Positions 37,074 through 45,236 of a stretch of 64,000 nucleotides of DNA are shown here, piece by piece (the first letter of the stretch is position 1; the number at the start of each line of letters is the position of its first letter). The translations under genes were made by a program, and so were the position numbers. This DNA comes from Vibrio halioticoli NBRC 102217 (GTDB lineage: Bacteria > Pseudomonadota > Gammaproteobacteria > Enterobacterales > Vibrionaceae). The stretch lies in contig NZ_BAUJ01000018.1 in NCBI RefSeq assembly GCF_000496695.1, positions 58,841 through 122,840 on the forward strand. Reading direction: 5' to 3'. Below the pieces are notes generated by a model, which saw only the letters and a program-made list of their open reading frames with translations, did not search any database and had not been told where the DNA came from.

Positions 37074-37778
37074 TTATTCGTCTTCACGACAAAATAAGTA
37101 ACCCTTACCTCGAATCGTTTTGATTTTATAAGGCTGTGCGGGAGCTTCTTGCAGTTTTTTACGCAAACGAGAAATGCGAATATCGATTGAGCGATCAAAG
37201 CCATCATATTCTATGCCGCGCAATTGGGTAATAAGCTCAGTTCTGGGTACAACACTGCCTTCTTTGGAGGCCAGTGCCCAAAAAGCGTCAAATTCGTTAG
37301 AGTTTAGATCCAGTTGATGGTCATCAATTGTGACCGACTTTGCTGTGGCATTTAAAGTCAGAGAATCAAATTGTAAAAGCTCTTTTGGCACTTCATCACT
37401 GGCGCGGCGCAGCAAGGCTTTAATATGAGCAAGCATTACTTTAGGGTGGATGGGCTTAGTCAAATAATCGTCAGCGCCAACTTCTAAGCCTTTGATTTCA
37501 TCACCGTCTTCCACACAAGCGGTCATAAATAGGATAGGGCCGGAATAAAATTTTCTGGCTTCTTTACAGACATCAAAGCCGTTTTTTACTGGTAACATGA
37601 CGTCCAGCAATACCAAATCCGGTGTTTCTTCTTCAATCATTTCTAGTGCATAGTCACCTTGACTGGCAATGGTGATGTTGTAGTCATGATCAAGAAGATA
37701 ATCGCCAATCCATTCTGAAAGAGAGGCGTCGTCTTCAACCACTAATATGTGTTTTTTATCGGTCAAAATAGTCTCCAT
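37074..37778 (-). CDS. OmpR-family response regulator (CarR/VprA-like)
   Basis: DNA-binding regulator of 234 residues. The receiver domain has the acidic pocket VVEDD (14–18), the phosphorylated Asp59 in LVLLDVMLPVKNG, and the conserved Lys in DDYLTKPIHP. A winged-helix DNA-binding domain at about 130–232 ends RGIEYDGFDRSIDIRISRLRKKL and IRGKGYLF. Its start lies within the end of the DUF3019 gene (16-bp overlap), which points to translational coupling. It forms a pair with the following histidine kinase. Confidence 0.92.
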   Translation of the reverse strand: METILTDKKHILVVEDDASLSEWIGDYLLDHDYNITIASQGDYALEMIEEETPDLVLLDVMLPVKNGFDVCKEARKFYSGPILFMTACVEDGDEIKGLEVGADDYLTKPIHPKVMLAHIKALLRRASDEVPKELLQFDSLTLNATAKSVTIDDHQLDLNSNEFDAFWALASKEGSVVPRTELITQLRGIEYDGFDRSIDIRISRLRKKLQEAPAQPYKIKTIRGKGYLFCREDE

Positions 37779-38149
37779 CCAGATTGTGATTGCTTAGGGG
37801 CTTTATATACCCAAGTGACCACCACTTTTACTTCAGCGAGCGGCTGCGCTGTAGTTTGATCAATTAAGCGAAACTTTGTGGTTTTATCTTTATTGAAACT
37901 GTATTGATATTGTTGCATCAAACGACCTTGCCAACAGATCACTTGCTTACCAGTCTCAGATTGCAATAAACAAAATTTGCCGTCAGCCGGAGTTTTCCAT
38001 TGAAAAACAATATCTTGATAACAGGTCTGTCCCTTATGTAGTGCAACACATTGTTCCGGTGTCGCAGTAAAAGAGACGTCTTTTTCTTTCGCCATTACCG
38101 GAGTTGTGCCAGCTAGCGACAATAAACAGCAGTAGAGTAGTCTATTCAC
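37763..38149 (-). CDS. DUF3019 domain protein, probably periplasmic
   Basis: 128 residues with a signal peptide (MNRLLYCCLLSLAGTTPVMA, about residue 20). The mature part resembles DUF3019: FTATPEQCVALHKGQTCYQDIVFQW, then KFCLLQSETGKQVICWQG, with four Cys that could form two disulfides. The protein is known mainly from Vibrio and Shewanella loci next to a MipA/OmpV porin and a two-component system, as here. Its function is unknown. It sits 8 bp after the porin gene and overlaps the regulator gene. Confidence 0.8.
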   Translation of the reverse strand: MNRLLYCCLLSLAGTTPVMAKEKDVSFTATPEQCVALHKGQTCYQDIVFQWKTPADGKFCLLQSETGKQVICWQGRLMQQYQYSFNKDKTTKFRLIDQTTAQPLAEVKVVVTWVYKAPKQSQSGWRLF

Positions 38150-38157
38150 ATCGCCCC

Positions 38158-39057
38158 CTAAAACACATAACTAATTGACACGTTGAATAACGAGTTGTAA
38201 TCAGCTTTGATAAAGGGACTATCCGTTATTTCGTCGGACAACGCGGTTACGCGATAGGTCGAACGGAACACCACATTTTGAGTAATAGGGTAGGCTGCGC
38301 CAAATTCAAGGCCGTAGTTAAAAGCTGCTCCAGCTTCATATTGTTCAAATTGCGTGGTTGCTTCTTCACGGCTTACGCCATAAATATTGTTGGTGAGTTT
38401 ACTAGAGAGATAGGAAACACTACCGAGAGTGTATAGGTTCCAGTTTTTAACTTGCCAAGACTTACCGAGTTTAATCGAGCTTTGTAGGCCCAAATTGTCA
38501 GTGTAATCACTGACAATGCGAAATTGGAACACATAATTGTCATCCCAATAACGGGTAGCACGAAGACCCGCACCAACATAAATGCCTTCATCGGCCATTA
38601 GGTAATTATTACGTTGAGCCTCATTGAGCGCGCTAAGATTGACGTCTTTGTCTCGTAGCCAAGTGGTTTCAACATTAGCCGCTAAAAAATCAACAGACCA
38701 ATCTTCAGAATTCCAGAAGTTATAACCAAGGTTAGCACCGTCTTGAGAGAGGTGTACCAGTTCAGCAAATAGGCCTTTATATTGATACACACCACTGAGC
38801 AGCAACATCGGTTGAAAGTCTTTGTGTTCAGTAGCGCGAATATCCACTTGATTGGTCACAAGACCAGATGCGCCTACTTCAAAATAACCGCCATTTTCAT
38901 GGCGTCCGCCATTTTGTGTTGAGTTAGCCGTGATATCTTCAGCCATACTAGGCATAGTGACAACCAGCCCCAATAGCAGAGCAGCTAGGGTTGATGGCCT
39001 AACGAAATCACGTAGTAAAAGGGGCATCTTCTGTTGAACAACAAAATACGGTTTCAT
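38158..39057 (-). CDS. MipA/OmpV family outer-membrane protein
   Basis: 299 residues. A long N-terminal region with the signal peptide ends near residue 40 (VVTMPSMAED). The barrel shows the MipA/OmpV blocks GGYFEVGASGLVTNQ and SNIYGVSREEA-type YGVS, with the ending FNVSISYVF (terminal Phe). It is the first gene of a four-gene minus-strand operon with the DUF3019 protein, regulator and kinase. The ATG at 39057 follows GGAACAAG. A second ATG at 39027 is possible but lacks a ribosome-binding site. Confidence 0.85.
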   Translation of the reverse strand: MKPYFVVQQKMPLLLRDFVRPSTLAALLLGLVVTMPSMAEDITANSTQNGGRHENGGYFEVGASGLVTNQVDIRATEHKDFQPMLLLSGVYQYKGLFAELVHLSQDGANLGYNFWNSEDWSVDFLAANVETTWLRDKDVNLSALNEAQRNNYLMADEGIYVGAGLRATRYWDDNYVFQFRIVSDYTDNLGLQSSIKLGKSWQVKNWNLYTLGSVSYLSSKLTNNIYGVSREEATTQFEQYEAGAAFNYGLEFGAAYPITQNVVFRSTYRVTALSDEITDSPFIKADYNSLFNVSISYVF

Positions 39058-39129
39058 CTTGTTCCAAACTATTTCTTAACGCATTTAACTATTATGACTG
39101 TGTGTTAAATGTGAGTCCAATATAATGGG

Positions 39130-39152
39130 GGGGTCAGGTCTTGATATTTGCA
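39130..39152 (+). repeat. REP-like 23-bp repeat, copy 6 (forward)
   Basis: Consensus with one change (TTGATAT). It lies 72 bp upstream of the porin start and pairs with copy 7 across 126 bp. Confidence 0.9.
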
Positions 39153-39202
39153 TAAATCAGACAAATCCCCAGTTAAATAGCTCGGATAACTTCTTCTTCA
39201 AT

Positions 39203-39246
39203 AAAAAAACAGCAACCATTAGCGATAAACTAAAGTTGCTGTTTTT
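39203..39246. terminator. Terminator hairpin between porin and fadD genes
   Basis: AAAAACAGCAAC (39205–39216) pairs with GTTGCTGTTTTT (39235–39246) around an 18-nt loop, with an A-run to the left. On the minus strand this reads as a terminator for fadD, whose stop is at 39306. It lies inside the copy 6–copy 7 repeat pair. Confidence 0.75.
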
Positions 39247-39278
39247 CATTATCCGGTGGCTTGATAAAGATGCATCCG

Positions 39279-39301
39279 TGCAAATTTCAAGACCTGACCC
39301 C
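39279..39301 (-). repeat. REP-like 23-bp repeat, copy 7 (reverse)
   Basis: Exact reverse complement of the consensus, 4 bp beyond the fadD stop codon. Confidence 0.92.
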
Positions 39302-39305
39302 GCAA

Positions 39306-40970
39306 TTAGTCACGCAGTTCGCGGCGTAGGATTTTGCCTATGTTGGTTTTGGGTAGTTCGTCTCTAAATTCGATGACTTTAGGGATTTTGTAGCCGGTGA
39401 GGTGTTGGCGGCAGTGCTTTTTGATATCGTCGACAGTGACAGGGTCACTTGTGACTACGATTAGTTTTACGCGTTCTCCTGCTACGTCATCGGCAACGGC
39501 TACTGCAGCGGCTTCTACGATTTTGGGATGTAGGGTGGCGACTTCTTCTATTTCGGTTGGGAAGACGTTGAATCCTGACACTAAGATCATGTCTTTTTTT
39601 CTATCTTCGATATAGAAAACGCCATCTTGGTCCATTCGGCCAATATCACCAGAGCTTAACCATCCATCGGCAGTAAGAACCGCTTTGGTTTCAGCGTCTT
39701 GTTTCCAGTAGCCTTTCATAACTTGTGCGCCGCGTACTTGAATTTCACCGACTTCATTGGTGGCTAGAGGTTGTCCGTTGTCGTCGACAATTCTTAGCTC
39801 TGTGCTTGGCAGTGGCACGCCTACCGCAGAGACATACTCTTGTTGGGTGTGAACGCCGCCTGCAACCACTGGAGAGCACTCTGTCATGCCGTAGCCTTCA
39901 ATAACGGGCATGCCTGTTACTTTTTGCCATTCATCAGCAGTGTGCTTTTGAGTCGCCATTCCGCCAGCGATGGTAAATTGGGCACTAGAGAAATCCAGTG
40001 CTTTAAATTTACTGTTGTTGAGCAGAGCTGCAAATAAGGTATTGAGACCAAAAATCATGGTAAACGGGTATTTGCCAAGGTCGGTAACAAAGCTCTTTAA
40101 ATCACGAGGGTTAGTGATAAGCAGGTTTGTACCGCCCATATACATCATTAGCATCATACTCACAGAGTTAGCAAAAATGTGATAAAGAGGAAGGGGAGTA
40201 ACCGCAAGCTCATTCTCTTTGGCAGTTCTTGGGCCAAAGTGGGCGAACACTTGCAGTACATTGGCAATGATATTTTTGTGGGTAAGCATCGCCCCTTTCG
40301 CAACCCCAGTGGTACCACCTGTGTATTGCAGGTAGGCAAGATCGTCATGTTCGATATTAGGCGCGTTAAACTCCATGCGCTTGCCTTCGGTTAACACGCG
40401 GCGTAATGAGATTGCGCTAGGCAGGTGATATTTTGGCACCATTTTCTTGACGTACTTCACCACAAAATTGACTAAGGTGCGCTTATGTGGCGCTAACTGG
40501 TCGCCAATACTGGTTAAAATGACGTGTTTAAGGCTAGTTTGGTCAATCACTTTTTGTAAGCTATCACCGAAGTTTGTCACCGCGACAATGATGCTAGCGC
40601 CAGAATCTCGAAGTTGATGTTCAAGCTCTCTTGGAGTGTAAAGTGGGTTTACATTCACCACCACCAATCCCGCTTTCAGTGCGCCAAGGATAGTGATTGG
40701 ATACTGAAGAAGGTTTGGCATCATTAGCGCAATTCTGTCGCCTTTTTTCGCTTTTAACTCAGTTTGTAAATACGCGGCGAAGGCGTCACTTTTATCATTC
40801 AATTCTTGATAGGTGAGCGAGTGACCCATGTTAATGAACGCGGTTTTATCTGCGAATCGGTTAAACGAGTCATCAAACATTTCATTAATATTTTTATATT
40901 TGTTTGGCTCTATAAATTCTGGGACGTCGCTAGGATAAGTGTTTATCCATGGTTTATGGCTTGTGCTCAT
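39306..40970 (-). CDS. fadD: Long-chain fatty acid–CoA ligase, FadD type
   Basis: AMP-forming acyl-CoA synthetase of 554 residues from the ATG at 40970; an upstream GTG at 40982 is open but less likely. It activates long-chain fatty acids with ATP and CoA for beta-oxidation. The P-loop-like motif YTGGTTGVAKGAMLTH, the adenylation motif EGYGMTECSPV and the C-terminal WLSSGDIG and LPKTNIGKILRREL (catalytic Lys) are all present. The last gene-end residues are close to repeat copy 7. Vibrios usually carry more than one FadD-like enzyme, so substrate range is not certain. Confidence 0.92.
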   Translation of the reverse strand: MSTSHKPWINTYPSDVPEFIEPNKYKNINEMFDDSFNRFADKTAFINMGHSLTYQELNDKSDAFAAYLQTELKAKKGDRIALMMPNLLQYPITILGALKAGLVVVNVNPLYTPRELEHQLRDSGASIIVAVTNFGDSLQKVIDQTSLKHVILTSIGDQLAPHKRTLVNFVVKYVKKMVPKYHLPSAISLRRVLTEGKRMEFNAPNIEHDDLAYLQYTGGTTGVAKGAMLTHKNIIANVLQVFAHFGPRTAKENELAVTPLPLYHIFANSVSMMLMMYMGGTNLLITNPRDLKSFVTDLGKYPFTMIFGLNTLFAALLNNSKFKALDFSSAQFTIAGGMATQKHTADEWQKVTGMPVIEGYGMTECSPVVAGGVHTQQEYVSAVGVPLPSTELRIVDDNGQPLATNEVGEIQVRGAQVMKGYWKQDAETKAVLTADGWLSSGDIGRMDQDGVFYIEDRKKDMILVSGFNVFPTEIEEVATLHPKIVEAAAVAVADDVAGERVKLIVVTSDPVTVDDIKKHCRQHLTGYKIPKVIEFRDELPKTNIGKILRRELRD

Positions 40971-41088
40971 TGGTATTCTCACGCTTTTTGTATACGTGTA
41001 TTTTAATAGATTATTCTAAGGAAGGAATTAATTTAGTGATTATTCAAATAATAATCAGTTTGTTAGATTATTTTGTGAGCAAATATGA

Positions 41089-41147
41089 GCGGGGTCAGGT
41101 CTTGAAATTTGCACGCAACGCGTGCAAATTTCAAGACCTGACCCCGC
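41089..41147. repeat. REP-like head-to-head pair forming a perfect hairpin
   Basis: Copies 8 (41091–41113, forward) and 9 (41123–41145, reverse) face each other with a short spacer. They extend to perfect 28-bp arms (41089–41116 and 41120–41147) around an AAC loop. It begins 7 bp beyond the artM stop and lies 118 bp upstream of fadD. It may act as a terminator-like structure for artM on the minus strand. Confidence 0.95.
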
Positions 41148-41153
41148 ATTTAG

Positions 41154-41825
41154 CTAGCGAGCGTTTTCGAAGGCAAGGGCTTTGCGTTCTATGTGGCGGA
41201 AGATCAGAGTGAGTATTCCGTTTACGCTGAGGTAGAACACACCGGCGACACCGAACACGGTGAGGGTGTCGTAGGTTTGTGCGTTGATGCGTTGTGCGTA
41301 GCCCATAACATCCATAATGGTGATAGTACTGGCTAGGGATGTGCCTTTAAATACTAAAATCACTTCGTTGGAGTAGGCTGGGATAGCGCGACGAATCGCG
41401 TAGGGTAGCAATACTCTAAGGCTTTGTGCGTTGTTCATGCCCAGTGCACGGCAGGCTTGCCATTGCCCTGATGGAATCGCATTGTATGCGCCTTTGAACA
41501 ATTGAGTGCTGTATGCGGCTGTGTTAAGTGCCAATGCCAACATAGCGCAAAACCACGGCTGACTTAACCATTGCCAAATAAAGCTGTTATGTATCGCTTC
41601 AAATTGTCCTGGGCCGTAATAGATCAGAAAGATTTGTACCAACAATGGCGTACCGGTAAACAGGGTAATGACGCCACGGCTCAACCAATGAACACCTGGA
41701 GTACGCAGAATTAGGGTTAGCGTCATCAATAGCGCAAGAATACAGCCAACAATCAGTGAAACCACAGTGAGGTGTACACTGGTCATCAACCCGTCAAGCA
41801 TTTGGTAGAAATGTTGTGAATTCAT
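41154..41825 (-). CDS. artM: Arginine ABC transporter permease ArtM
   Basis: Inner-membrane permease of 223 residues with about five helices, HisM/GlnP family. The EAA loop ACRALGMNNAQSLRVLLPYAIRRAIPAYSNE (ATPase contact) is near residues 122–152, and the FKGTSLAS motif follows. It overlaps artQ by 4 bases (ATGA). It is the last gene of the art operon. Arginine is inferred from the ArtPJQM-like order. Other basic amino acids are possible. Confidence 0.9.
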   Translation of the reverse strand: MNSQHFYQMLDGLMTSVHLTVVSLIVGCILALLMTLTLILRTPGVHWLSRGVITLFTGTPLLVQIFLIYYGPGQFEAIHNSFIWQWLSQPWFCAMLALALNTAAYSTQLFKGAYNAIPSGQWQACRALGMNNAQSLRVLLPYAIRRAIPAYSNEVILVFKGTSLASTITIMDVMGYAQRINAQTYDTLTVFGVAGVFYLSVNGILTLIFRHIERKALAFENAR

Positions 41826-42511
41826 GCTTTTGTTCCTGCACTCGAAGAAGCGTCTTGAAGAGAGAAGCGCGCATCTATGATCTTAACTATTTTCTGAGTA
41901 ATAATCGTAATAACTAAATAAATGGCTGCCGCAGTTGCATACCAAGTAAAGGCTTGGTGAGTCGTTGCAGAGGCAAGCTGAGCTTGCTTCATCAAATCGG
42001 TTACGCCGATCAAAGAGACTAATGCGGTGTCTTTTAATAGCACTAGCCATTGGTTCATCAAACCCGGCATAGCGTGACGTACCGCTTGTGGCAATACGAT
42101 TTTAATAAAGGTGCGAGAACGGCTCAAACCTAGAGCGTTTGCCGCTTCTATATGTCCGCTAGGCACTGCTTTTAATGCGCCACGAATGGTTTGCGATGCA
42201 TAAGATGCAAAAATTAAACCCAGTGCAATTACCCCAGAAATGAAGGGGCTAATGTCGACAAATTCTCCCGTTATAATGAAGATAACTTCAGTAGAACCAA
42301 AGAAGATAAACAGCACCACCAGAAGCTCAGGTAGTCCTCGAACAATGGTGATAAATAGAGTCGTTGGCCATGCCAACCACTTATGGCGAGACATCTCACC
42401 ACAAGCAAACAATACGGCTAAAATTAAGCCCACGCATAAACTAACAAAAGCAAGTTGGACCGTAGTCCAACTTGCTTGTGCGAGAGACGCGGAGTAACCC
42501 GTCAATTCCAT
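41822..42511 (-). CDS. artQ: Arginine ABC transporter permease ArtQ
   Basis: Second permease, 229 residues from the ATG at 42511 (the frame opens at a TTG inside the binding-protein gene). Five helices are predicted. The EAA loop AANALGLSRSRTFIKIVLPQAVRHAMPGLMNQ and the LLKDTALVSLIGV motif are typical. It starts one base after the artJ stop and overlaps artM by 4 bases, so translation is coupled. Confidence 0.92.
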   Translation of the reverse strand: MELTGYSASLAQASWTTVQLAFVSLCVGLILAVLFACGEMSRHKWLAWPTTLFITIVRGLPELLVVLFIFFGSTEVIFIITGEFVDISPFISGVIALGLIFASYASQTIRGALKAVPSGHIEAANALGLSRSRTFIKIVLPQAVRHAMPGLMNQWLVLLKDTALVSLIGVTDLMKQAQLASATTHQAFTWYATAAAIYLVITIITQKIVKIIDARFSLQDASSSAGTKA

Positions 42512-42512
42512 A

Positions 42513-43247
42513 TTACTTACCGAAGTACTTTTCAAAGATGGCTTTGTATTCGCCGTTTTCTTTTACAGTTTTCAGTGCAGCATTAAGTTGGTCAAGCAGG
42601 GCTTGGTTATCTTTATTGACTGCGATACCAAAACCGTTACCGAAGTATTGTTTGTTGGTTACTTGCTCGCCAACATAGCTAAGTTTATCGTTTTTCTTAA
42701 ACCATTCAGCCACAACTGCAGTGTCACCGAATACAGAATCAATACGACCATTTTGCATGTCGATGAATGCGTCTTGGTAGCTTGCGTAAGGAACCGCAGT
42801 CACACCTGGTTTTTGTTCAATTAGGTATGATTGGTGCGTAGAACCATTTTGTACACCAACGCGTTTGCCTTTCAGTGCAGCTTGGTTTTCAACTTTACCT
42901 TTAACCGCGATGAAAGCCGCTGAGTTATCGTAGTAAGGTTGAGTGAAGTTCACTTGTTGTTGACGCGCTTCAGTAATATCCATACCAGAGATAGCTGCAT
43001 CATAACGTTTGAACTTAAGGGCAGGGATCAAGCTATCAAAAGATTGGTTGTGGAACGTACATTTCGCTTCAATCTGCTTACATAGAGCATTTGCAAGATC
43101 AACGTCGAAACCTTGGATTTCGTTGTTTGCATCTACGTATTCAAATGGTGCGTAAGTCGCTTCCATTACAAATTTAATTTCTTGTTGAGCTGCCATCGCA
43201 TGTGCTGACGTAAGACCAATCAAGGATGCTAATAAGATTTTTTTCAT
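42513..43247 (-). CDS. artJ: Arginine-binding periplasmic protein (ArtJ/ArtI type)
   Basis: Periplasmic amino-acid-binding protein, 244 residues from the ATG at 43247. This start is chosen because GGAG lies 8 bp upstream and it begins a clean signal peptide (MKKILLASLIGLTSAHAMA). A second ATG at 43265 is upstream. The family pattern YAPFEYVDANNEIQGFDVDLANALC and the later IPALKFKRYDAAISGMDIT are present. It captures arginine for ArtQM-ArtP. ArtI-like and ArtJ-like forms cannot be told apart here. Confidence 0.9.
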   Translation of the reverse strand: MKKILLASLIGLTSAHAMAAQQEIKFVMEATYAPFEYVDANNEIQGFDVDLANALCKQIEAKCTFHNQSFDSLIPALKFKRYDAAISGMDITEARQQQVNFTQPYYDNSAAFIAVKGKVENQAALKGKRVGVQNGSTHQSYLIEQKPGVTAVPYASYQDAFIDMQNGRIDSVFGDTAVVAEWFKKNDKLSYVGEQVTNKQYFGNGFGIAVNKDNQALLDQLNAALKTVKENGEYKAIFEKYFGK

Positions 43248-43304
43248 TTGTATTTCTCCAATCATTGCGCTGCCTAAAACTTGTCAGCGTCTGTAGGCGT
43301 ATAA

Positions 43305-44033
43305 TTAGTGGGTAAGGTAATCTGCGAAATTTTGTGTCGTTGGCTTATTAAACACTTCGTTAGTGCCATTTTCCACAACTTTTCCATCTTCTAAATACAA
43401 CACATGACTCGCTACTTTACGGGCAAATTCGACCTCATGAGTAACAACAACTTGTGTAATTCCGGTTTTGCTAAGGTCATTGATAACCTTGGCGACTTGA
43501 GATGTAATTTCTGGATCGAGTGCTGCCGTAGGCTCATCAAACAGCAGTACATCGGGTTTCATCATCAAGGCCCTAGCAATAGCGACACGCTGCTGTTGAC
43601 CACCGGATAATTGCAGTGGCCATGCATCGGATTTATCACCCAATTGCAGCATGTCTAAAATTCTTTTGGCTTCTTCTTTGGCAGCGGTTTTAGAAAGACC
43701 TGTTACGCGCACTGGCGCTTCAATCAGGTTTTCAATGACGGTCATATGCGGCCATAGGTTGTATTGTTGAAATACCATGCCCACTTTGTGTCTTAGTTGC
43801 AGACCTTGTTTTTCGGTCACGCCTTTTGCAAAATCAAAAGACATACTTGCTACTGACATATCGCCACTGTTAGCACTTTCTAACAGATTCAGTATACGGA
43901 GCAGTGAGCTTTTACCAGCTCCACTTGGACCGAGTAATACTAGAGTGTCACCTTTATTGCACGTAAAGCTTACGTCGTGCAGTACTTGTGTATCACCGTA
44001 GAATTTATTGACCTGATTGACTTGAATACTCAT
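43305..44033 (-). CDS. artP: Arginine ABC transporter ATP-binding protein ArtP
   Basis: Cytosolic ATPase of 242 residues, the first gene of the art operon. Walker A is GPSGAGKSS (about 35–43), the signature is [17 protein letters not shown], Walker B is [12 protein letters not shown], and the switch His is in VVTHEVEF. It is 57 bp from the artJ start. The polar amino-acid transporter family call is certain. Arginine specificity rests on the neighbouring genes. Confidence 0.93.
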   Translation of the reverse strand: MSIQVNQVNKFYGDTQVLHDVSFTCNKGDTLVLLGPSGAGKSSLLRILNLLESANSGDMSVASMSFDFAKGVTEKQGLQLRHKVGMVFQQYNLWPHMTVIENLIEAPVRVTGLSKTAAKEEAKRILDMLQLGDKSDAWPLQLSGGQQQRVAIARALMMKPDVLLFDEPTAALDPEITSQVAKVINDLSKTGITQVVVTHEVEFARKVASHVLYLEDGKVVENGTNEVFNKPTTQNFADYLTH

Positions 44034-44414
44034 GCTAAAAAACTGTCCTATATCTCTTCAGTCAGCATCTTACCAATTTCGCTTGTTTATGCAAATAAAA
44101 TGTATAAAAAAACGAAAAATTTGGTTTCATTAACTACTTATGAATAAAAAGCTAGTATATGTGGTTATATATTAGCCAATAACTTAGTCTGTTGTGTGTG
44201 TGATTTATTTCATAATAAAACACTAAGGTTTTTATCCAATTTCTACAAAAGTCGCACTCTTTACAGTGCTGTAAATAGCAACTTTGCAGGATCTTGTTTA
44301 CCCCTTTATTTTAAATTTATCTGTGCACGGAAGTAAATGTGAGATACATCCTTTGCTTAGATGCGTGTCTATGGTGTTATTAAACCAATCACCACTTTTT
44401 ACAGGGAAATGAAC
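44034..44414. other. Divergent promoter region between art and a small gene
   Basis: About 380 bp of AT-rich DNA with no gene. TATGAATAAAAAGC at 44139–44152 resembles half of an ArgR box (TGAAT followed by an A-run), which would fit arginine-repressed transport, but the second half is missing. AGGGA at 44403–44407 is the ribosome-binding site of the next gene. Confidence 0.35.
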
Positions 44415-44708
44415 ATGCGCCTTATCGCAACCCGTAACGACGATTGGAATCTATACCGTGCTGGAGACCAGTATTTTGAGTCGAGCATTCAATTAACGGA
44501 GCAAGAGCAAGCCACCAATGGTGAAGAGCTGTTGACCAACTCTGGCAACTTAAAACAACTCGCGTTTAATTTAGACTCGATTAATGGCTGGTTTAATTCC
44601 AATAAAACCGCAGAAGATTTTCAACGGGTGATCGTGGCGTTAGAGCCGATTATTATCCAGCTATGGCAAGAGAAGAAGCTAGGCTCTTGGGTTATGGAAA
44701 TTTACTAA
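44415..44708 (+). CDS. Small conserved-looking protein of unknown function
   Basis: 97 residues from the ATG at 44415, set by AGGGA 7 bp upstream. Another ATG lies two codons earlier, and the frame is open to 44361. The protein is cytosolic with no signal peptide, and begins MRLIATRNDDWNLYRAGDQYF. A helical C-terminus with FQRVIVALEPIIIQLW follows. I do not recognise the family. It is 20 bp upstream of a rhodanese gene on the same strand. Confidence 0.65.
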   Translation: MRLIATRNDDWNLYRAGDQYFESSIQLTEQEQATNGEELLTNSGNLKQLAFNLDSINGWFNSNKTAEDFQRVIVALEPIIIQLWQEKKLGSWVMEIY

Positions 44709-44728
44709 TAACGGTTAATTAGTCAAAT

Positions 44729-45073
44729 ATGTTTAAATTTTTAGGATTGTGCGCGCTATTGTTTTCCACATTTGCGCTCGCCAGTGAACGAGCGCAAATG
44801 GCTTGGGATTGGATTGATTCTGGGGCAGTAGTGATTGATGTCAGAACGCCGCAGGAATTTGCCGCCGGGCATTTAGAGAATGCGATTAACATTCCGGTGC
44901 AAAATCTGGCACACGCCGATCTTTCGTTCATTAAAAGTCGCGATCAGCTGGTGGTGTATTGCCGAAGTGGCAATCGCTCTGCAAAAGCGCAGCAACTGTT
45001 GCTTACGCAAGGCTATAAACAAGTGCATAATGGCGGCGGATTGCAAGAAATGTTGTCAGTAAAGCCTGAATAA
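44729..45073 (+). CDS. Periplasmic rhodanese-like sulfurtransferase (PspE-like)
   Basis: Single-domain rhodanese of 114 residues with a signal peptide (MFKFLGLCALLFSTFALA). The active-site loop is CRSGNRS with catalytic Cys78, and the DVRTPQEFAAGHLENAINIP motif is near residue 37. It moves sulfane sulfur, for example from thiosulfate to a thiol acceptor. The physiological partner is unknown. It shares a transcript with the small gene upstream and is followed by a hairpin. Confidence 0.9.
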   Translation: MFKFLGLCALLFSTFALASERAQMAWDWIDSGAVVIDVRTPQEFAAGHLENAINIPVQNLAHADLSFIKSRDQLVVYCRSGNRSAKAQQLLLTQGYKQVHNGGGLQEMLSVKPE

Positions 45074-45084
45074 CCCTAAATTCA

Positions 45085-45113
45085 CACTATTGCCAGTCTT
45101 GGCAATAGTGTCT
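45085..45113 (+). terminator. Hairpin after the rhodanese gene
   Basis: A perfect 10-bp stem CACTATTGCC, AGTCTT, GGCAATAGTG. The T tail is weak (TCTCATT), so termination is plausible but not certain. Confidence 0.6.
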
Positions 45114-45147
45114 CATTGCTATCTTTTCTTGTACCAAGACAGTGTTT

Positions 45148-45181
45148 AACTGATCATTCTAACTCGCTAGAATGATCAGTT
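45148..45181. promoter_or_regulatory. Perfect 14-bp palindrome upstream of recQ
   Basis: AACTGATCATTCTA (45148–45161) and TAGAATGATCAGTT (45168–45181) are exact inverted repeats around ACTCGC. It lies 56 bp before the recQ start, without a T-run, so it may be a regulator site or a 5' leader hairpin rather than a terminator. Confidence 0.5.
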
Positions 45182-45236
45182 AATAATTGCGATTGGTATG
45201 CTTACCTTTCTATCACATCGATTAGGATGACGCGCT

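Noticed and set aside
39125..39367. Plus-strand open frame beginning at repeat copy 6
   Set aside because: It is made of repeat and terminator sequence and runs into fadD antisense.
33196..41147. An intact insertion sequence bounded by the repeats
   Set aside because: No transposase-like frame lies in any repeat-bounded interval.
40949..41212. Plus-strand open frame of 87 codons over the repeat hairpin
   Set aside because: It crosses the perfect palindrome and the end of artM on the other strand, has no ribosome-binding site and resembles no protein.
44139..44152. ArgR box upstream of artP
   Set aside because: Only half of the box is present; the inverted half is missing.
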